A stretch of 64,000 bases of DNA from positions 77,501-141,500 of the forward strand of contig JACEEZ010000329.1 of assembly GCA_016584305.1 (NCBI GenBank), given 5' to 3'. The stretch comes from Chionoecetes opilio. Lineage: Eukaryota > Arthropoda > Malacostraca > Decapoda > Majidae. Under the pieces are notes generated by a model. The model worked only from the letters and a program-made list of their open reading frames with translations, was not told the DNA's origin and searched no databases. The number at the start of each line of letters is the position of its first letter. Position 1 is the stretch's first letter. The translations under genes and the position numbers were made by a program. This document shows positions 42,009 through 53,602 of this stretch, piece by piece.

Positions 42009-44651
42009 ATGGAGGCCCTACGTCACCTGCGGGACTCCTTATCAATCCCCACACCTGATATCATCCTCACTGGGGATTTCAACTTTCCTTTCTTAAAATG
42101 GCCCGAAGGAATTTTAACTGGGAGCACGCTGGCTGATAAGTGTCAAGCTGAATCACTCCTAGAAATAGCAAACTCCACATTCCTTATTCAAGTAATAACT
42201 GAACCAACCAGGGGCAAAAACATTCTCGACCTGCTCTTCACTAACAACTGTGATGCAGTTAATAACATCTCTGCTGAAAAAACTATTTTTTCTGACCACA
42301 ATCTCCTCAGGATACACACAAACTACCAAAAATCAACACTACCTCCTGAAGTGACCAGTCCAGCAGAGAAGAACCCATTCTCCAGTCTCAATTTTTTTAG
42401 CAGCCAAGTCAACTGGGAGCTCATAAATGCACAGCTTAGGGGCACTGACTGGGAGGCCGTGCTTCATGACGGTGACCCCGAGGATATGCTGAACAGCCTA
42501 CTCACCACCATCTTAAGGGCGTGTGAAGGCAATGTCCCATTGAAGAAACGGCAAGCTTCCAGAAAAAGCCACATCCCAAAGGAACGGAAAATACTGATGA
42601 AGAGACGGGCAAAATTAACTCAGCGCATACTTAAAACATCAAATGACAAACAGAAGACCTCGCTTCAAGCCAAAGTCTCTGCTGTTGAGAATAAAATCAA
42701 AGAATCTCATGAAAAGCAGCGAGCCTGGGAAGAAAATCAGGCTGTGGAAAACATAAAGGTCAACCCTAAGTTCTTCTTCAAGTACTGCAAAAAGTTTTCC
42801 AAAACACAAGTTAGAGTTGGGCCACTACAAGCAGAAAATGGGGAAATGTCAAAAAATCCCCAAGAAACATGCCATATCTTATCCCAGCAATATACGAAAG
42901 TGTTCTCGAAGCCTAAAACTACGAAGATTGTGCGTGACCCCAGCAAGTTCTTTGAGGATCACAGCCAACACCACCACAACCTCTCCAACATCACTTTCAC
43001 CACAGCTGACCTACAGAAAGCCATCAGCGAACTGAAGATGAACTCTGCTGCTGGACCTGATGGTGTGCCGTCCATCCTTCTGCTGAAATGCAAAGAGGCA
43101 CTGGCAACCCCCCTCTATAAGATCTGGCGCTGCTCTCTGGACACCGGCATCATCCCAACCATGTTAAAGGAGGCAGTGATCTCTCCAATACACAAAGGGG
43201 GAGACAGAAGCCAAGCAAAAAATTACAGACCTGTGGCCCTCACCTCCCACATGGTAAAAATATTTGAGAAAGTAATTAGGGATGCAATCATCTACTTGGA
43301 AGACAATGACCTCATGAGCAGTTCCCAGCATGGCTTTCGCAAAGGAAGGTCGTGTCTCTCCAACCTGCTGGCCCACTATGAGTGGCTGCTCCAAGGACTT
43401 GCTGAAGGAGAAAATGTGGACGTCGTGTACCTGGATTTTGCCAAGGCCTTCGACCGAGTTGATCACGGCATCCTCCTCCACAAGATGAAGGCCATGGGAA
43501 TAACAGGGAAGCTGGGTGTGTGGTTGCACAGCTTCCTTACACACAGGAAACAGGCAGTCGCTGTTGATGACTACAAATCGCAGCAAGAAGAAGTCGCCAG
43601 TGGTGTCCCCCAGGGCTCAGTCCTCGGCCCTGTGCTTTTCCTGGTCCTGATGGCTGACATCGAGGAAGTGGTCAACGGCTCCTTTCTGTCATCCTTTGCC
43701 GATGATACCACCATCAGCCACAGGATTAGTGAGGAAAGCGACGCTTTACAACTGCAGGCAAACATACAGGAGATTTTCAAATGGGCCGAAAGTAATAATA
43801 TGAAATTTAATGAGGAGAAATTTGAATTACTGAGACTAGGACCTAATACTGAGTTAAAAGACTCCACCAACATATATACAGGGGGACAGCAAGAAATCTC
43901 AGCAAGTCATGTCGTCAAGTGTCTTGGTGTGCACATGAACGACGACGCCACCTTCCAGCAGCACATCAAGGAAACAGCCAGCAAAGCCAGGCGGATGGTC
44001 GGCTGGGTCCACCGAACCTTCAAGTCAAGGGAACAAGAAGTCATGCTGACACTATGGAAAGCCCTTGTACAGCCAGTACTCGATTACTGCAGCCAGCTCT
44101 GGTCACCCCACAAAAAGGGTGACATACAGGAGCTTGAGTCAGTACAGAGGGCCTTCACCAGGACAATAAAAGGCATGAAAGGCCTAAACTACTGGCAGCG
44201 ACTGCAAAAGCTGGGGCTATACTCCCAACAGAGAAGGAGAGAGAGATACGGGACCATATATGTGTGGAAGATATTGGAGAAGCAAGTGCCTGATCCCACC
44301 CCCAATCTACTGAAGGCAAAGACAAGTGAGCGCACCGGTCGCTCATGCGAAAGAAGGGCTCTCTCTTCTACAACCCCAGGGAGAATCAAGAGTCTCCTTG
44401 CCTCCAGTCTTTCACACAGTGGCCCTAGACTCTTTAACGTACTCCCTAAATACGTCAGAGACACCACAGGCTGCTCAGTCACCAGATTTAAAAAAGAACT
44501 GGACAACTTCCTGCAAACACTGCCAGATGAGCCTCCCGTACCAGGCTACACGGCTTGTTGCAGGGCAGCTTCAAACTCTGTGCCAGACCAGATGGCTCTC
44601 CTGAAAGTAGACTCTCGGACTGGCAGCAGCGGTGGACCACCACAGCTGTGA
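42009..44651 (+). CDS. LINE endonuclease (C-terminal half) and reverse transcriptase, 880 aa open frame
   Basis: Begins within the endonuclease: IILTGDFNFPFLKW near residue 20 (the GDFN catalytic block) and SDHNLLR near residue 97. The reverse transcriptase follows with AAGPDGVPSILL, NYRPVALTS, LDFAKAFDRVDH (about residue 475), GVPQGSVLGPVLF (about 533) and the catalytic SFADDT (about 562-567). The C-terminal region holds LVQPVLDYCSQLWSPHKKGDIQELESVQRAFTR and the thumb-like 'RLQKLGLYSQQRRRERYGTIYVWKI'. All motifs are intact over 880 codons, so the copy is young, but the upstream frameshift means this ORF lacks the first part of the endonuclease. The annotated ATG is internal to the original protein. 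It was expressed from the retrotransposon's own RNA, and has no link to the host genes. Confidence 0.85.
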   Translation: MEALRHLRDSLSIPTPDIILTGDFNFPFLKWPEGILTGSTLADKCQAESLLEIANSTFLIQVITEPTRGKNILDLLFTNNCDAVNNISAEKTIFSDHNLLRIHTNYQKSTLPPEVTSPAEKNPFSSLNFFSSQVNWELINAQLRGTDWEAVLHDGDPEDMLNSLLTTILRACEGNVPLKKRQASRKSHIPKERKILMKRRAKLTQRILKTSNDKQKTSLQAKVSAVENKIKESHEKQRAWEENQAVENIKVNPKFFFKYCKKFSKTQVRVGPLQAENGEMSKNPQETCHILSQQYTKVFSKPKTTKIVRDPSKFFEDHSQHHHNLSNITFTTADLQKAISELKMNSAAGPDGVPSILLLKCKEALATPLYKIWRCSLDTGIIPTMLKEAVISPIHKGGDRSQAKNYRPVALTSHMVKIFEKVIRDAIIYLEDNDLMSSSQHGFRKGRSCLSNLLAHYEWLLQGLAEGENVDVVYLDFAKAFDRVDHGILLHKMKAMGITGKLGVWLHSFLTHRKQAVAVDDYKSQQEEVASGVPQGSVLGPVLFLVLMADIEEVVNGSFLSSFADDTTISHRISEESDALQLQANIQEIFKWAESNNMKFNEEKFELLRLGPNTELKDSTNIYTGGQQEISASHVVKCLGVHMNDDATFQQHIKETASKARRMVGWVHRTFKSREQEVMLTLWKALVQPVLDYCSQLWSPHKKGDIQELESVQRAFTRTIKGMKGLNYWQRLQKLGLYSQQRRRERYGTIYVWKILEKQVPDPTPNLLKAKTSERTGRSCERRALSSTTPGRIKSLLASSLSHSGPRLFNVLPKYVRDTTGCSVTRFKKELDNFLQTLPDEPPVPGYTACCRAASNSVPDQMALLKVDSRTGSSGGPPQL

Positions 44652-44697
44652 GGAAGACCCTCTAAATCTAACCAAGTAAACCAAGTAAGTAAGTAAA

Positions 44698-44880
44698 CCT
44701 CTTGCACTTCTATCGTCCCACACAAACAGATCTTCTCTGTCAATTTTTTCCAGACCCATTGATGCTCTATACACTGCTATAAAATCTCCCCTTTCTCTTC
44801 TTTTCTCAAGAGTTGGGAGTTTTAGTCTTGAAAGTCTTTCTTCATATGGTAAATCTCTCAGGCTTGGAGCCATAAACACA
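44698..44880 (-). mobile_element. CR1-like LINE, upstream part (right of the nested insertion)
   Basis: The minus strand reads MAPSLRDLPYEERLSRLKLPTLEKRRERGDFIAVYRASMGLEKIDREDLFVWDDRSARG, a well-kept CR1 reverse-transcriptase C-terminal segment, and joins in frame with 41320. A (TG)n tract follows at 44882-44902. Confidence 0.82.
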
Positions 44881-45039
44881 CGTGTGTGTGTGTGTGTGTG
44901 TGACAGGAAGGGGCTGGGTTCCACTCCCACAGGTCATTAAAAGCTGATTGTTTACCTCAACACTGGCTGTGAGTCACCGCTGATAGCCTGGCTGTGCTGA
45001 GATAAGGCGACCGCATTGCAGCCACACCACGGCGCGGGC

Positions 45040-45289
45040 ACGGCAGTCCACCCACCACCAACAACACCACTTACAACACCACCACAACCAACAACACCAA
45101 CACCACCACCACTTAGAACACCACCACCATCACCAAAAACACCACCACCACCACCAAAAACACCACCACCACCACCAACAGCAACACCACCACCAACAAC
45201 ACCACCACCACCAACACCACCACCAACAACACCACCACCAACAACTCCACCACCAACACCACCACCACCAAGGATAGTATAACCTTTCC

Positions 45290-45321
<32 letters not shown>

Positions 45322-45483
45322 CACCACCTCTAACACCACCACCAACAACAACACCACCACCAACAACACCACCAACAATAACACCGCCACCAACAACAAC
45401 AAACAATAACAGCAACACCACCACCAACAACAGCAACAACACCGCCAACAACAACACCAACAATACCAACAACACCACCGCCG
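45040..45483. repeat. (CCA)n/(AAC)n trinucleotide array
   Basis: Long CCA/ACA-rich tract. The open frames rich in Pro/Thr or Val/Leu are artefacts. Confidence 0.93.
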
Positions 45484-45675
45484 TAGGGGCCACTATTTTA
45501 GTTTCTAGGATGATAACTGCTTTATTTCATCGTAATCAAGGCTGGAGCCACTAACTTTTATCCAGGTTAATCAGGATACGTTAAGTTATGCCAGGTTAGA
45601 ATACAAAGGAAGGTATGTTTATTGTTATAGGCAAGTTAATATCCGTAGCCATGGACAAAAGAATATAGTGACTTC

Positions 45676-45678
<3 letters not shown>

Positions 45679-45747
<69 letters not shown>
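45679..45747. repeat. (TA)n microsatellite
   Basis: About 34 TA units. Confidence 0.95.
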
Positions 45748-45752
<5 letters not shown>

Positions 45753-45849
45753 GGATATGATTGACAAACTAGATAAGACTGATAAGAAATTGTTGCTTGA
45801 ACTTAAGAATAAAGGAAAGGCGACAGATTACAGGAACCGGATGTACGTA

Positions 45850-45918
45850 CAACAGGAACTACCACGTGTAGGTCTCACGGCCTCTTGTAGCTTCCCTATT
45901 TACTTATGTTCTTATGTT
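45850..45918 (+). mobile_element. CR1-like LINE 3' end (short)
   Basis: GGAACTACCACGTGTAGGTC … CTTGTAGCTTCCCTATTTACTTATGTTCTTATG. Confidence 0.75.
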
Positions 45919-46013
45919 TTAATCCAGTGGTGACAAGGCGCCCCACGTGTGTCATGACTGTCATCCCTCCACCTGTCATGCCTGGCGCCGCCTCACCGCA
46001 CTGATGTCATTAT

Positions 46014-46263
46014 AACATAAGAACATAAGTAAGCTACAAGAGGCCGCGAGACCTATATACACGTGATAGTTCCTGTTACTTAACACTACCTATATGCACC
46101 TTTCACCCCCATCCATGAAATTTTCTATCTCCTTTTAAATCTCCCTACTGACTCCGCACTAACTACCTGACGACCGAGTCCATTCCAATAATCATTTACC
46201 ACCCTAGTTGTGAATCAGTTTTTTCCATATTTCCTTTATAAATCTACGCTTTTCCAGTTTGAA
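46014..46263 (-). mobile_element. CR1-like LINE 3' end with C-terminal coding remnant, ending in a palindrome
   Basis: The minus strand reads FKLEKRRFIKEIWKKLIHN, then stops, a remnant of the SFK-x-LD region, the tail, and (TTCTTATG)n on the left. At its 5' side 46241-46263 is repeated as a perfect 23-base inverted copy at 46274-46296 around a 10-base loop. Confidence 0.8.
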
Positions 46264-46296
46264 TCTGCTATACTTCAAACTGGAAAAGCGTAGATT

Positions 46297-47640
46297 TTGT
46301 CCTCTGTGCCCCACGCGTACCAATGCTGCAGCGTCCATTGCTACCTTGACGACAGCACGACTCGAGGCGGCACGGCACGGCACGGCACGGCCAAGGACAC
46401 CGCCAGACTGGCCTTCACACGGCAAAAAATAACCCATGCGATAAAGTACTTTTGTACCACACGCATGCAGCACTATTCTTCACATACGCGCTGTTGTTGT
46501 TGTTGTTGCTGTTTTTCCTCAGCTACCTGTGTGACGGGATGTTCTTACAAGGCTCAACGTAAAGACTGTTTCGTATACTTGCTAGTGAGAGTTCTTTTTT
46601 TATCGCACAATATTGATGTTCTTATTACGAATATGTATACCGAGCATGCAGCACCTGACTCGTTTATGCTCTTCTCTTAACGCTATGCTCTTAATTAATT
46701 AAATAGATGAATCATTCGAGTGAATAAAAAAAAGCAAAATCCCCATGTTCTGTCCTCCATCCAAATAAAAGGGCGTCCCACGAGGAAAGAACCGAAGAAC
46801 AGGACGGTAATTTCTCGCAAGTTTACAAATTTACAAGTTTATTGAGAAAAGACTTAAAAGAGGAGGGATTTTTCAATGAAAGGTGGGGGGAACAAGTGGT
46901 ACGTACATAGAAAGAAACCGAAATACAGAAAAAAGTACGAAGTTACTGGAGGTCCAACGAGGAAAGAACCGAAGGACAGGACGAAAATTTCTCGCGACCT
47001 TCTCGTGCATACGGGATTCCATGGGGGTCGCTATGCTGGAGAGAGAAAAGGTCTGCTTGATTCGGGTTAAGTAAAACATCCAGAGCCCTTCAACCAGTTA
47101 TGAGCCTCGCATTTTCTAAACCCAAGGCAGTGAGGAATCCTAAGTAGCCTATATGCAAAGGTTAAATTTCTTTCCTCCTTCGTTATACTATGCCTAATTT
47201 TGACAATGAAAGTGGGTGGATATGTCAGATATATTCAGAGTTCAACATTAATATACGGCCGTGACAGATTTAGATAATAAGCAATTTAAAACAAAAATAC
47301 AGTTAGGAGGTAAATGAAGTGTGTATATAGACGCGTGAATCATTAAGTGCATAAGTGTGTATATGACTTGTGTGTAGATTCTGGTATATTTTCTTCTCTC
47401 TTTGTTTTGTGATGTTAATTAAAAGTCATCTTGTTTTGCAAATGTTGTTTTTATGGCTTTTATATGAACCATAACCAAAATTATATGCATCGTTTATTTG
47501 TATTTTGTGTGGTCAATAAATAACTATCTATCCAAGGCTAAGATAATTAATTAAGACTATTCCCTTTGGCCTTGTATCTATCTATCTCTATCTATCTTTA
47601 CGTACACATTAGAATCACATACTACGTACAGTGGTGGAAA
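46297..47640. other. Unassigned stretch
   Basis: No exon is recognised. (GGCAC)n lies at 46370-46390. The segment 'cacgaggaaagaaccgaag' at 46777 recurs at 46957 together with 'ggacag.acg..aatttctcgc', a ~45-base direct duplication. ORFs at 46297-46680 and 46876-47079 show no similarity I can name. Confidence 0.45.
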
Positions 47641-47647
47641 TGTGAAA

Positions 47648-47795
47648 GATAGTGACGGGAGGATATTTTCCGGGATGGTGACGGGAGGATATTTTTCGGG
47701 ATGGTGACGGGAGGATATTTTCCGGGATGGTGACGGGAGGATATTTTCCGGGATGGTGACGGGAGGATATTTTCCGGGATGGTGACGGGAGGATA
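47648..47795. repeat. 26-bp minisatellite, 6 units
   Basis: Units GGTGACGGGAGGATATTTTC plus CGGGAT, nearly identical. Confidence 0.92.
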
Positions 47796-47847
47796 AAGGA
47801 GGTCTTTCTCTCAAATGAGTACATATTGTATATATATAGTGTCATCA

Positions 47848-47923
<76 letters not shown>

Positions 47924-47925
47924 TT
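47848..47925. repeat. (TA)n microsatellite
   Basis: Over 35 TA units. Confidence 0.95.
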
Positions 47926-48088
47926 CTAAATGACTAGATAAATAGCTAGTGAAAAACGTCATCACACACACATTATCACTGACAATGTTATCATATATAC
48001 AGATTAAGTCACTCTTAATCATATTTACCCCCTATCAAGAATTCTATTTTCTACGTACTACACATCTATCACCATTGACTCATCACTT

Positions 48089-48218
48089 CCGCACCACCAC
48101 CGCCACCACCACCACTACTATCACCACCACCACTACTACAACCACCACCACCGTCACCACCACCACTACTATCACCACCACCACTACCACCACTACTACC
48201 ACCACCACCACCGCCACC
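48089..48218. repeat. (CCA)n/(ACT)n trinucleotide array
   Basis: Interspersed CCA, CTA and TCA triplets with a ~30-bp higher-order period. Confidence 0.9.
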
Positions 48219-48365
48219 CAGCTGTATAAAGGCAAGCACGTCATCGGCTGAGAGGGGATGTGGGCGTGGTAATCTAGACGTACACTTGCTATCGCTTCCC
48301 GGAATTTCACTCGTGTATTCTAAGCTGGAGATACAGTATCGTGGGAAGGCAAGCAAGCGTTGTGT

Positions 48366-48855
48366 GTAGTTCAGGATATAGTTGTGCGGCATAAGCTGGA
48401 GAGGCAAGTATAAAAGGTGTGTATAGTGCTGGGTATAGTTGTGCGGCATAAGCTGGAGAGGCAAGCAAGAGGTGCGTATAGTGCTGGGTATAGTTGTGCG
48501 GTATATATAAGCTGGAGAGACAAGTAAGAGGTGCGTATAGTGCTGGGTATAGTTGTGCGGTATATATAAGCTGGAGAGACAAGTAAGAGGTGCGTATAGT
48601 GCTGGGTATAGTTGTGCGGTATATATAAGCTGGAGAGACAAGTAAGAGGTGCGTATAGTGCTGGGTATAGTTGTGCGGTCATAAAGCTGGAGAGACAAGC
48701 AGAGTGCGTATAGTGCTGGGTATAGTTGTGCGGTATATATAAGCTGGAGAGACAAGTAAGAGGGTAGGTGGTGCGGCACTAGGCGAAGCTGGGTATAGTT
48801 GTGCGGTATATATAAGCTGGAGAGACAAGTAAGAGGTGCGTATAGTGGTGTAGTG
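48366..48855. repeat. ~58-bp minisatellite, about 8 units
   Basis: Units contain GTGCTGGGTATAGTTGTGCGG, then TATATATAAGCTGGAGAGAC and AAGTAAGAGGTGCGTATA. Unit lengths vary (53-62) through loss of the TATATA block or an inserted segment at 48765-48790. Confidence 0.92.
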
Positions 48856-48859
48856 TATA

Positions 48860-49477
48860 CAGAGCTGGGCAGTATTTAAATACATTTGTATTTAAATACG
48901 TATTTAAATACATTTATGTATTTAAATACGTATTTAAATACATTTATGTATTTAAATACGTATTTAAATACATTTATGTATTCAAATACATATATGTATT
49001 TAGAAATGTATTTATAAATACATTGGTTGTCATGTATTTAAATACAGTATTTAAATACTTTTATGAGTATTTAAATATATTGTATTTAAATACATTTAAT
49101 ATAAAAATTTAAATACTTTTTGATCAGTAAATTTGGCCATAAACCCGCCTCACTATCTGGCAACCCCGATGTTACAGTGAACCAGGATCTCCACTGGCAA
49201 GGAAATGTCCTGATTTCAAGGAAATTTAGGCCTGAGAAGGAAATTTCTAAGGAAACCCAAAATCTAAGGAAATCCTAAGGAAATCCATTTTTTTCGGACA
49301 TGTTAAAATTTGTGTGTATTTAAAATGTATTTACATATGTATTTAAATACAATTGTTGTATTTAGTATTTAGTATTTAAATACATTCGTAAAATGTATTT
49401 AGTATTTAGTATTTAAATACATTTCTCCCATGTATTTAGTATTTGAATACATTCAATGTATTTAGTGCCCAGCTCTG
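48860..49477. mobile_element. MITE-like element of repeated ATTTAAATAC motifs
   Basis: Ends CAGAGCTGGGCAGTATTTAA and TATTTAGTGCCCAGCTCTG are inverted. The interior is mostly GTATTTAAATAC palindromes plus a non-repetitive core (49120-49310). The CAG…CTG ends suggest hAT, but I see no clear 8-bp target duplication. Confidence 0.65.
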
Positions 49478-49479
49478 CA

Positions 49480-49705
49480 ACATACATACACAAACATACT
49501 GTCACAAACCTAGGAACATACAACACAAACAACATATTGTCGCAAACATACTGTCACAAACCTGCGAACGAACATGCACCACAAACAACATACTGTCACA
49601 AACATACTGTCAAAAACCTAGGAACATATAACACAAACAACATACTGTCACAAACATACAACACAAACAACATACATACACAAACATACTGTCACAAACC
49701 TGGGA
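49480..49705. repeat. Irregular tandem repeat of 'catactgtcacaaac'
   Basis: Units of 15-35 bases alternate CATACTGTCACAAAC, CACAAACAACATA and ACCT(A/G)(G/C)GAAC. No gene. Confidence 0.85.
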
Positions 49706-49821
49706 AATGACGGAGTGGTTGTGCAGGACGGATATAATACTATGAAGATAAGATAAGGGACAAAGTAACTGATAATAATTATAATGTTGCAACGCGAGTC
49801 CAGTGACGCGCGTAGGGTAGG

Positions 49822-50033
49822 TTTGACCCCTTGAGGCTCAGAGCGTTATTTCCATTGCAATTTAGATAGGCTATTAGACGATTTTAATGAATATAAGTAA
49901 TAATATAGATATGACCTGTTTAGTATCCTTGTCCACAAACTAATTTGGTATATTATGTTACCTTTCGTAATTTAATGGCTAACAACGAACGATTTTATAT
50001 AGCAAAGGAAAGATCTGGGCGTGAAAGGGTTAA
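49822..50033 (+). mobile_element. piggyBac-like MITE, copy 5
   Basis: Left end degenerate (TTGACCCCTTGAGGC), right end CGTGAAAGGGTTAA. Confidence 0.75.
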
Positions 50034-50304
50034 TGTTTATGTGTATGGTCAAGGTCATTACCACTCCAGAGGTCATCAGGTCGCGGTCAGAACCCCGCGG
50101 ACGACCTGTCTATATTATTACACCCTAATTGTCTGCGGTGCGTTATTGCTTGATGTGCTAAGGGACGCCATGTTGTTCATACTAGAGTACCTTAATAAGA
50201 AAGAAATATTATATCTTATAAAGGTACCCTAGTTCATACTACAGAACCCGGCAGCTTTTCAACCTTGTTCTGTAGTTCTGTGTTCTTTTTATTCTTGTAC
50301 ATCC

Positions 50305-51635
50305 CTCCCTTTCTATGTAGTCTCCCCCCTTTCTATGTAATCCCCCCTTTCTATGTAATCCCCCCTTTCTATGTAATCTCCCCCCTTTCTATGTAATCCC
50401 CCCTTTCTATGTAGTCTCCCCCCTTTCTATGTAATCCCCCCTTTCTATGTAGTCTCCCCCTTTCTATGTAATCCCCCCTTTCTATGTAATCTCCCCCCTT
50501 TCTATGTAATCCCCCCCTTTTATGTAATCCCCCTTTCTATGTAATCTCCCCCCTTTCTATGTAGTCCCCCCTTTCTATGTAATCTCCCCCCCTTTCTATG
50601 TAATCCCCCCTTTCTATGTAATCCCCCTTTCTATGTAATCCCCCCTTTCTATGTAATCCCCCTTTCTATGTAATCCCCCTTTCTATGTAATCTCCCCCCT
50701 TTCTATGTAGTCCCCCCTTTCTATGTAATCTCCCCCCCTTTCTATGTAATCCCCCCTTTCTATGTAATCCCCCTTTCTATGTAATCCCCCTTTCTATGTA
50801 ATCTCCCCCTTTCTATGTAATCCCCCCTTTCTATGTAATCTCCCCCCTTTCTATGTAATCTTTCCCTTTCTATGTAATCCCCCTTTCTATGTAGCCTAAT
50901 CTCCCCCCCTTTCTATGTAATCCCCCCTTTCTATGTAATCTCCCCCTTTCTATGTAATCCCCCCTTTCTATGTAATCTCCCCCCCTTTCTATGTAATCCC
51001 CCCTTTCTATGTAATCCTCCCTTTCTGTGTAATCCCCCTTTCTATGTAATCCCCCTTTCGATGTAATCTCCCCCCCTTTCTATGTAATCCCCCTTTCTAT
51101 GTAATCCTCCCTTTCTGTGTAATCCCCCTTTCTATGTAATCCCTTTCGATGTAATCTCCCCCTTTCTATGTAATCTCCCCCTTTCTATGTAATCCCTCCC
51201 TTTCTATGTAATCTCCCCCCTTTCTATGTAATCTCCCCCCTTTCTATGTAATCTCCCCCTTTCTATGTAATCCCTCCCTTTCTATGTAATCTCCCCCCCT
51301 TTCTATGTAATCTCTCCCCTTTCTATGTAATCTCCCCCTTTCTATGTAATCTCTCCCCTTTCTATGTAATCTCCCCCCTTTGTATGTAATCCCCCCTTTC
51401 TATGTAATCTCCCCCCTTTGTATGTACTCTCCCCCTTTCTATGTAATCCCCCCTTTCTATGTAATCTCCCCCCTTTGTATGTAATCCCCCCTTTCTATGT
51501 AATCTCCCCTTTCTATGTAATCTCCCCCCTTTGTATGTAATCCCCCCTTTCTATGTAATCTCCCCCCTTTGTATGTAATCCCCCCTTTCTATGTAATCTC
51601 CCCCCCTTTCTATGTAATCTCCCTCCCCCCTTTCT
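50305..51635. repeat. 18-20 bp minisatellite CCCCTTTCTATGTAATCT (~70 units)
   Basis: A 1.3-kb array with variable C-run length and (AATC/AGTC/AATCTCC) spacers. Strong strand asymmetry (C-rich plus strand). No gene. Confidence 0.95.
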
Positions 51636-52035
51636 TTAATAAATTTGTGTAAATCAGGTTAACCCAGTAAAGCAAGCAGTGGCGTACAGTGGGGGGGGGG
51701 GGGGGGGCGCATGCAGCCATGTGGGAAAACCCGTCACGTTAACCAGTACGTGATCAAGACAAAGAACGCTACGCGGCCAGGACACACTATGCGATAGTTA
51801 CCTCGTATAATTTTACTCATATCTTACATAAATACAAACTTTATTTTTGTCATTTTTCCTTTGTGCAAAAATTAATATAAGCGTAGAAGAAGGTATTTCG
51901 TGTAAAATACCCATATGATTTATCCACAAATATCAAGTAAAATAACTCTCCCACAAAAACATCCACGTACAGACAGCTTATTTTCCCACAAATTTGTGGG
52001 TAAAAATCCACAAAGTGGCAACACTGAGCGGCGGG

Positions 52036-52153
52036 GAGTGTTTAAATAGGGGGAGACGGGAGGCGGGAGCCACAGGAAGAAGAAGAGGAATCCGAGACAC
52101 GGGACTTGAAGGAAGGCACACTGGCACAGGCAGAGAGAGAGAGCACGACAGCC
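52036..52153 (+). promoter_or_regulatory. Candidate promoter and non-coding first exon
   Basis: A TATA-like TTTAAATA at 52040-52047 is followed by a purine-rich, CpG-containing stretch and a strong splice donor (GCC|GTAAGT at 52153/52154). The next good acceptor that opens a recognised frame is at 56671 (ZAR1-like gene), so this could be its 5'UTR exon. Inferred from composition and splice signal only. Confidence 0.3.
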
Positions 52154-52439
52154 GTAAGTGTTTTAAAGTTAAACCTTTTTCCCACTCATATTTACTTGAC
52201 TTTAGGTAGTAGGTGCTGTCAAAGTGAATGGAGGACTCAATACATTGTAGAGACACCAAGCGAACTTGTCTGGTGACTCAGTAACATGACGGAGCCGACC
52301 GAGCGGCAGGCGACGCGAGACGCGTATGGAACCTGTATGGTGGACCTTTGCTGCTATATTACCACCTTTAATGACAGTGTTTTATGCTGGACAGTGATAG
52401 TGGACAGTGTAGAGTGGCTGAGTGACTAGTGTATGTTCA

Positions 52440-53100
52440 GCATTTGAACAATTTAGGGTCGCCATACGTCAGGATTTTTTCCGACATGTCCGGAATTTAG
52501 GTGTCAATATCAGTGTCCGGGGGGAATGTTGAAAATTCTCGAAATGTCCGGAATTTCAGCATCCATAACTAATAATAAAAAAACTATAAAAAAAACTATT
52601 GAGAGAGAGAGAAATGAAGTGGGGAGGGAGGTTCGCCGGGTGGCAGCTTTCGCCACGGGAGCATTATTACGTGTCCTGATCCTGGATTCGGTCGCAACTC
52701 TTCCGAGGCTCCGTGTATATAAGTCCTGTATTAAGTCGTTGCTCCCCGCCGTCGCCTCCCCGTTGCCACACTACGCCACCATGACCTTGTCCGGCGCCGC
52801 GATGGTCGACTTGTTTATCAGTTTTGTTTCTGGGCTGTGCCGCTCCGCCACACCCCACACTAGGGTTGCCATATCTGAACAGCCAAAATTTCGGACGCCT
52901 GGCCTGCACTGACAGTCTGGCACGCATGACCCCGCCCGACACACTCTTTGGCACTTTGACGTTACGTAACCTTGAAGGTGTGTAGATGTTGTTTATGGGG
53001 ACGGACGATGCTGAACTATGACCTGTTAGGGGCAGAGAGAGAGAAAAAAAACTGATCTACTTTTTAACCCATCTGTAAGTTTGATAACTGTTAAGAGAGA
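52440..53100. other. Repeat-like stretch, no gene assigned
   Basis: Contains 'ccgacatgtccggaattt' motifs twice (52480-52560) and 'agggttgccatatctgaac' (52862), which look like dispersed repeat ends. A 128-aa frame at 52526-52912 has no similarity I can name. (GA)n lies at 53093-53110. Confidence 0.4.
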
Positions 53101-53203
53101 GAGAGAGAGAAGCCCTGACTCACTCAAGCGCACTCGTGATACCCTCAAATACCCGAATGTTACATGATACTGTGTCGTGTAAATAATCAAAGAATCTGGT
53201 AAT

Positions 53204-53602
53204 TATGGAGGAGAGTTTCACGTTCGTTTTCAGAGACACCAACTACTTTTTCTTGACCTACAATAGGTGCTTGTTCTAATGGTGCTAGTTTTATTTTGCG
53301 CAAACAAAAAAACAAAAAAACAAAAAAAAAATGAAAAAAAAAATTGAAACCTAACCTAACCTTATGTTTTAACCTAACCTAACCTAACCTAACCTAACCT
53401 AACCCAACCTAACCTAACCTTACAGGTTTTAAAGAAACCTAACCTAACCTTAACCACAAAATATTATTATTATTATTTTTTTATTTTTTTTTTTTTTTTT
53501 ATTGAGCGCAAGTAGAGTAGTAGTGTACAGTATACTGAGCCAAAAAAAAAATTGAATTCGTGAGTAGTAAGGTCTGTAGCGTACGTGAAACTCTCCTCCA
53601 TA
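53204..53602. mobile_element. MITE with ~20-bp inverted ends and an interstitial AACCT (TTAGG) tract
   Basis: TATGGAGGAGAGTTTCACGT at the left and ACGTGAAACTCTCCTCCATA at the right are perfect inverted repeats. The interior carries A-runs, then about 16 copies of AACCT at 53348-53455, then a T-run. AACCT is the complement strand of the TTAGG arthropod telomere repeat. Confidence 0.78.

Larger units (their letters stand above)
41321..44697 (+). mobile_element. Near full-length non-LTR retrotransposon inserted into another LINE
   Basis: A 3.4-kb element with an endonuclease and a reverse transcriptase, ending in a short (TAAG/TAAACCAAG)n tail rather than poly-A. It splits an antisense CR1-like LINE between codons that rejoin exactly (…DRSARG | GHEKKL…). 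Only ACCT is shared at the two junctions, so there is little or no target duplication. The layout and motifs place it in the broad CR1/Jockey group; the clade is uncertain. One frameshift near 41970-42000 interrupts it. Confidence 0.87.

Noticed and set aside
44571..44930. Minus-strand 119-aa frame as a host gene
   Set aside because: Its N-terminal part is the CR1-like reverse-transcriptase C-terminus, and the remainder runs into the antisense of the inserted LINE.
48069..48885. 236-aa minus frame with repeated LSLQLIYTAQLYPALYA
   Set aside because: Translation of the ~58-bp minisatellite and the CCA array.
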